Of a stretch of DNA of 64,000 nucleotides, positions 63,601 to 64,000 are shown piece by piece (position 1 is the stretch's first letter; every line of letters starts with the position of its first letter). The stretch covers positions 310,001-374,000 of the forward strand of contig NZ_JAJAFR010000004.1 of assembly GCF_020734105.1 (NCBI RefSeq), written 5' to 3'. The position numbers were made by a program, and so were the translations under genes. The DNA comes from Alkalihalobacillus deserti. GTDB lineage: Bacteria; Bacillota; Bacilli; Bacillales; Bacillaceae_D. The notes beneath the pieces were generated by a model, which was not told where the DNA came from, did no database searches, and saw only the letters and a program-made list of their open reading frames with translations.

Positions 63601-64000
63601 ATGGGGGTTGTTCGCACAGATAAATGGCTAGATGCCTATAACTATAAGTGGAATAAAGTTAAAACGATACAAGAAAAAGTGGATTGCCAACGTGATGTCA
63701 TTATCCAACCATTAAGGGATCTTTTTGAGACCACTGATATACTTGGGCTTCATCAATATTTATTACAAATGGGATTATTCCATCCTGAACAATCAATTGA
63801 TATAGAGTATGAGAAATGGAAAGAGAAGGTACCTTGGTTAATTGTTCAGAAGCAATTTAATAAATTGAAGAAAAAGTGGAATGGGCCGGATGTGAAAATC
63901 TACATCTTGCCATTAACAGATCAAAATCAACTTTTAGAAGAAGAACTAGGGGCCAAAACTGGATTAACAATAGAAAAAGGTATTCTTTTATTTATTCGAT
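63601..64000 (+). CDS. yjaZ: YjaZ-like DUF2268 putative metalloprotease, N-terminal part (partial)
   Basis: The first 133 codons are in the window (MGVVRTDKWLDAYNYKWNKV at the start; KKWNGPDVKIYILPLTDQNQ near residue 97). The pattern resembles B. subtilis YjaZ, a DUF2268 protein of about 260 residues. The HExxH site would lie beyond the window, so activity cannot be judged. AAGGAGGTG precedes the ATG. In B. subtilis yjaZ follows fabF directly; here 13.7 kb intervene. Confidence 0.75.
   Translation, partial: MGVVRTDKWLDAYNYKWNKVKTIQEKVDCQRDVIIQPLRDLFETTDILGLHQYLLQMGLFHPEQSIDIEYEKWKEKVPWLIVQKQFNKLKKKWNGPDVKIYILPLTDQNQLLEEELGAKTGLTIEKGILLFIR

Overview
The window is a low-GC Gram-positive chromosome segment from a spore-forming member of the Bacillaceae, perhaps an alkaliphilic or halotolerant one. 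The evidence is strong AGGAGG-type ribosome binding sites, frequent GTG and TTG starts, lipoprotein signal peptides, the complete gerPABCDEF spore-permeability operon with a sigma-K-like promoter, the med-comZ competence pair, a FapR operator before fabH-fabF, and gene order close to the Bacillus subtilis argC...carAB-argF-yjzC-yjaU-yjaV-med-comZ-fabHA-fabF-yjaZ neighbourhood. No rRNA, tRNA, CRISPR array, prophage or intact insertion sequence was seen.

Layout. 0-2.8 kb: end of ktrA, then a KhtT/KhtU-type K+(cation)/H+ antiporter pair, an IDEAL-domain protein and a small membrane protein. 2.8-11 kb: a propionate/methylmalonyl-CoA module (TetR regulator, carboxyltransferase, mutA, mutB, meaB) with a perfect palindrome as candidate operator. 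11-19 kb: a B12-binding radical SAM protein, three lipoproteins (unknown, GerMN, BsuPI), an AI-2E-type permease, a rhodanese, small proteins, a gutted YitV-like esterase and YitT. 19-24.6 kb: a YwqA/YwqB-like SNF2 helicase pair, then azlD beside a decapitated azlC. 25-28 kb: small hypothetical proteins, a GNAT acetyltransferase and a HAD phosphatase. 28-30.4 kb: ctaG, a Sco-type copper protein and a redoxin lipoprotein with an in-frame TGA. 31-40.7 kb: the arginine/carbamoyl-phosphate operon argCJBD-carAB-argF. 40.7-50 kb: yjzC, yjaU- and yjaV-like genes, prfC, med-comZ and fabH-fabF. 50-64 kb: LCP protein, CoA-transferase, a DHH-CBS-CBS-nucleotidyltransferase fusion, GNAT, LysM/SleB hydrolase, coaA, topB, Hsp20-like protein, gerP operon and the start of yjaZ.

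The most striking observation is at 29836-30354. A thioredoxin-fold redoxin is read in one frame for 172 codons apart from one TGA. That TGA sits where the first cysteine of a CxxC active site belongs, giving U-G-L-C. A GC-rich hairpin begins 14 nt after the TGA and fits the bacterial SECIS model. This is best explained as a selenocysteine-containing redoxin lipoprotein downstream of ctaG and sco, though sel genes are not in the window and a nonsense mutation remains possible. Secondary observations are several fossil genes (yitV-like, azlC, a fragment after meaB), a YwqB homologue without its SWIM zinc finger, and several families of hairpin-forming intergenic repeats.
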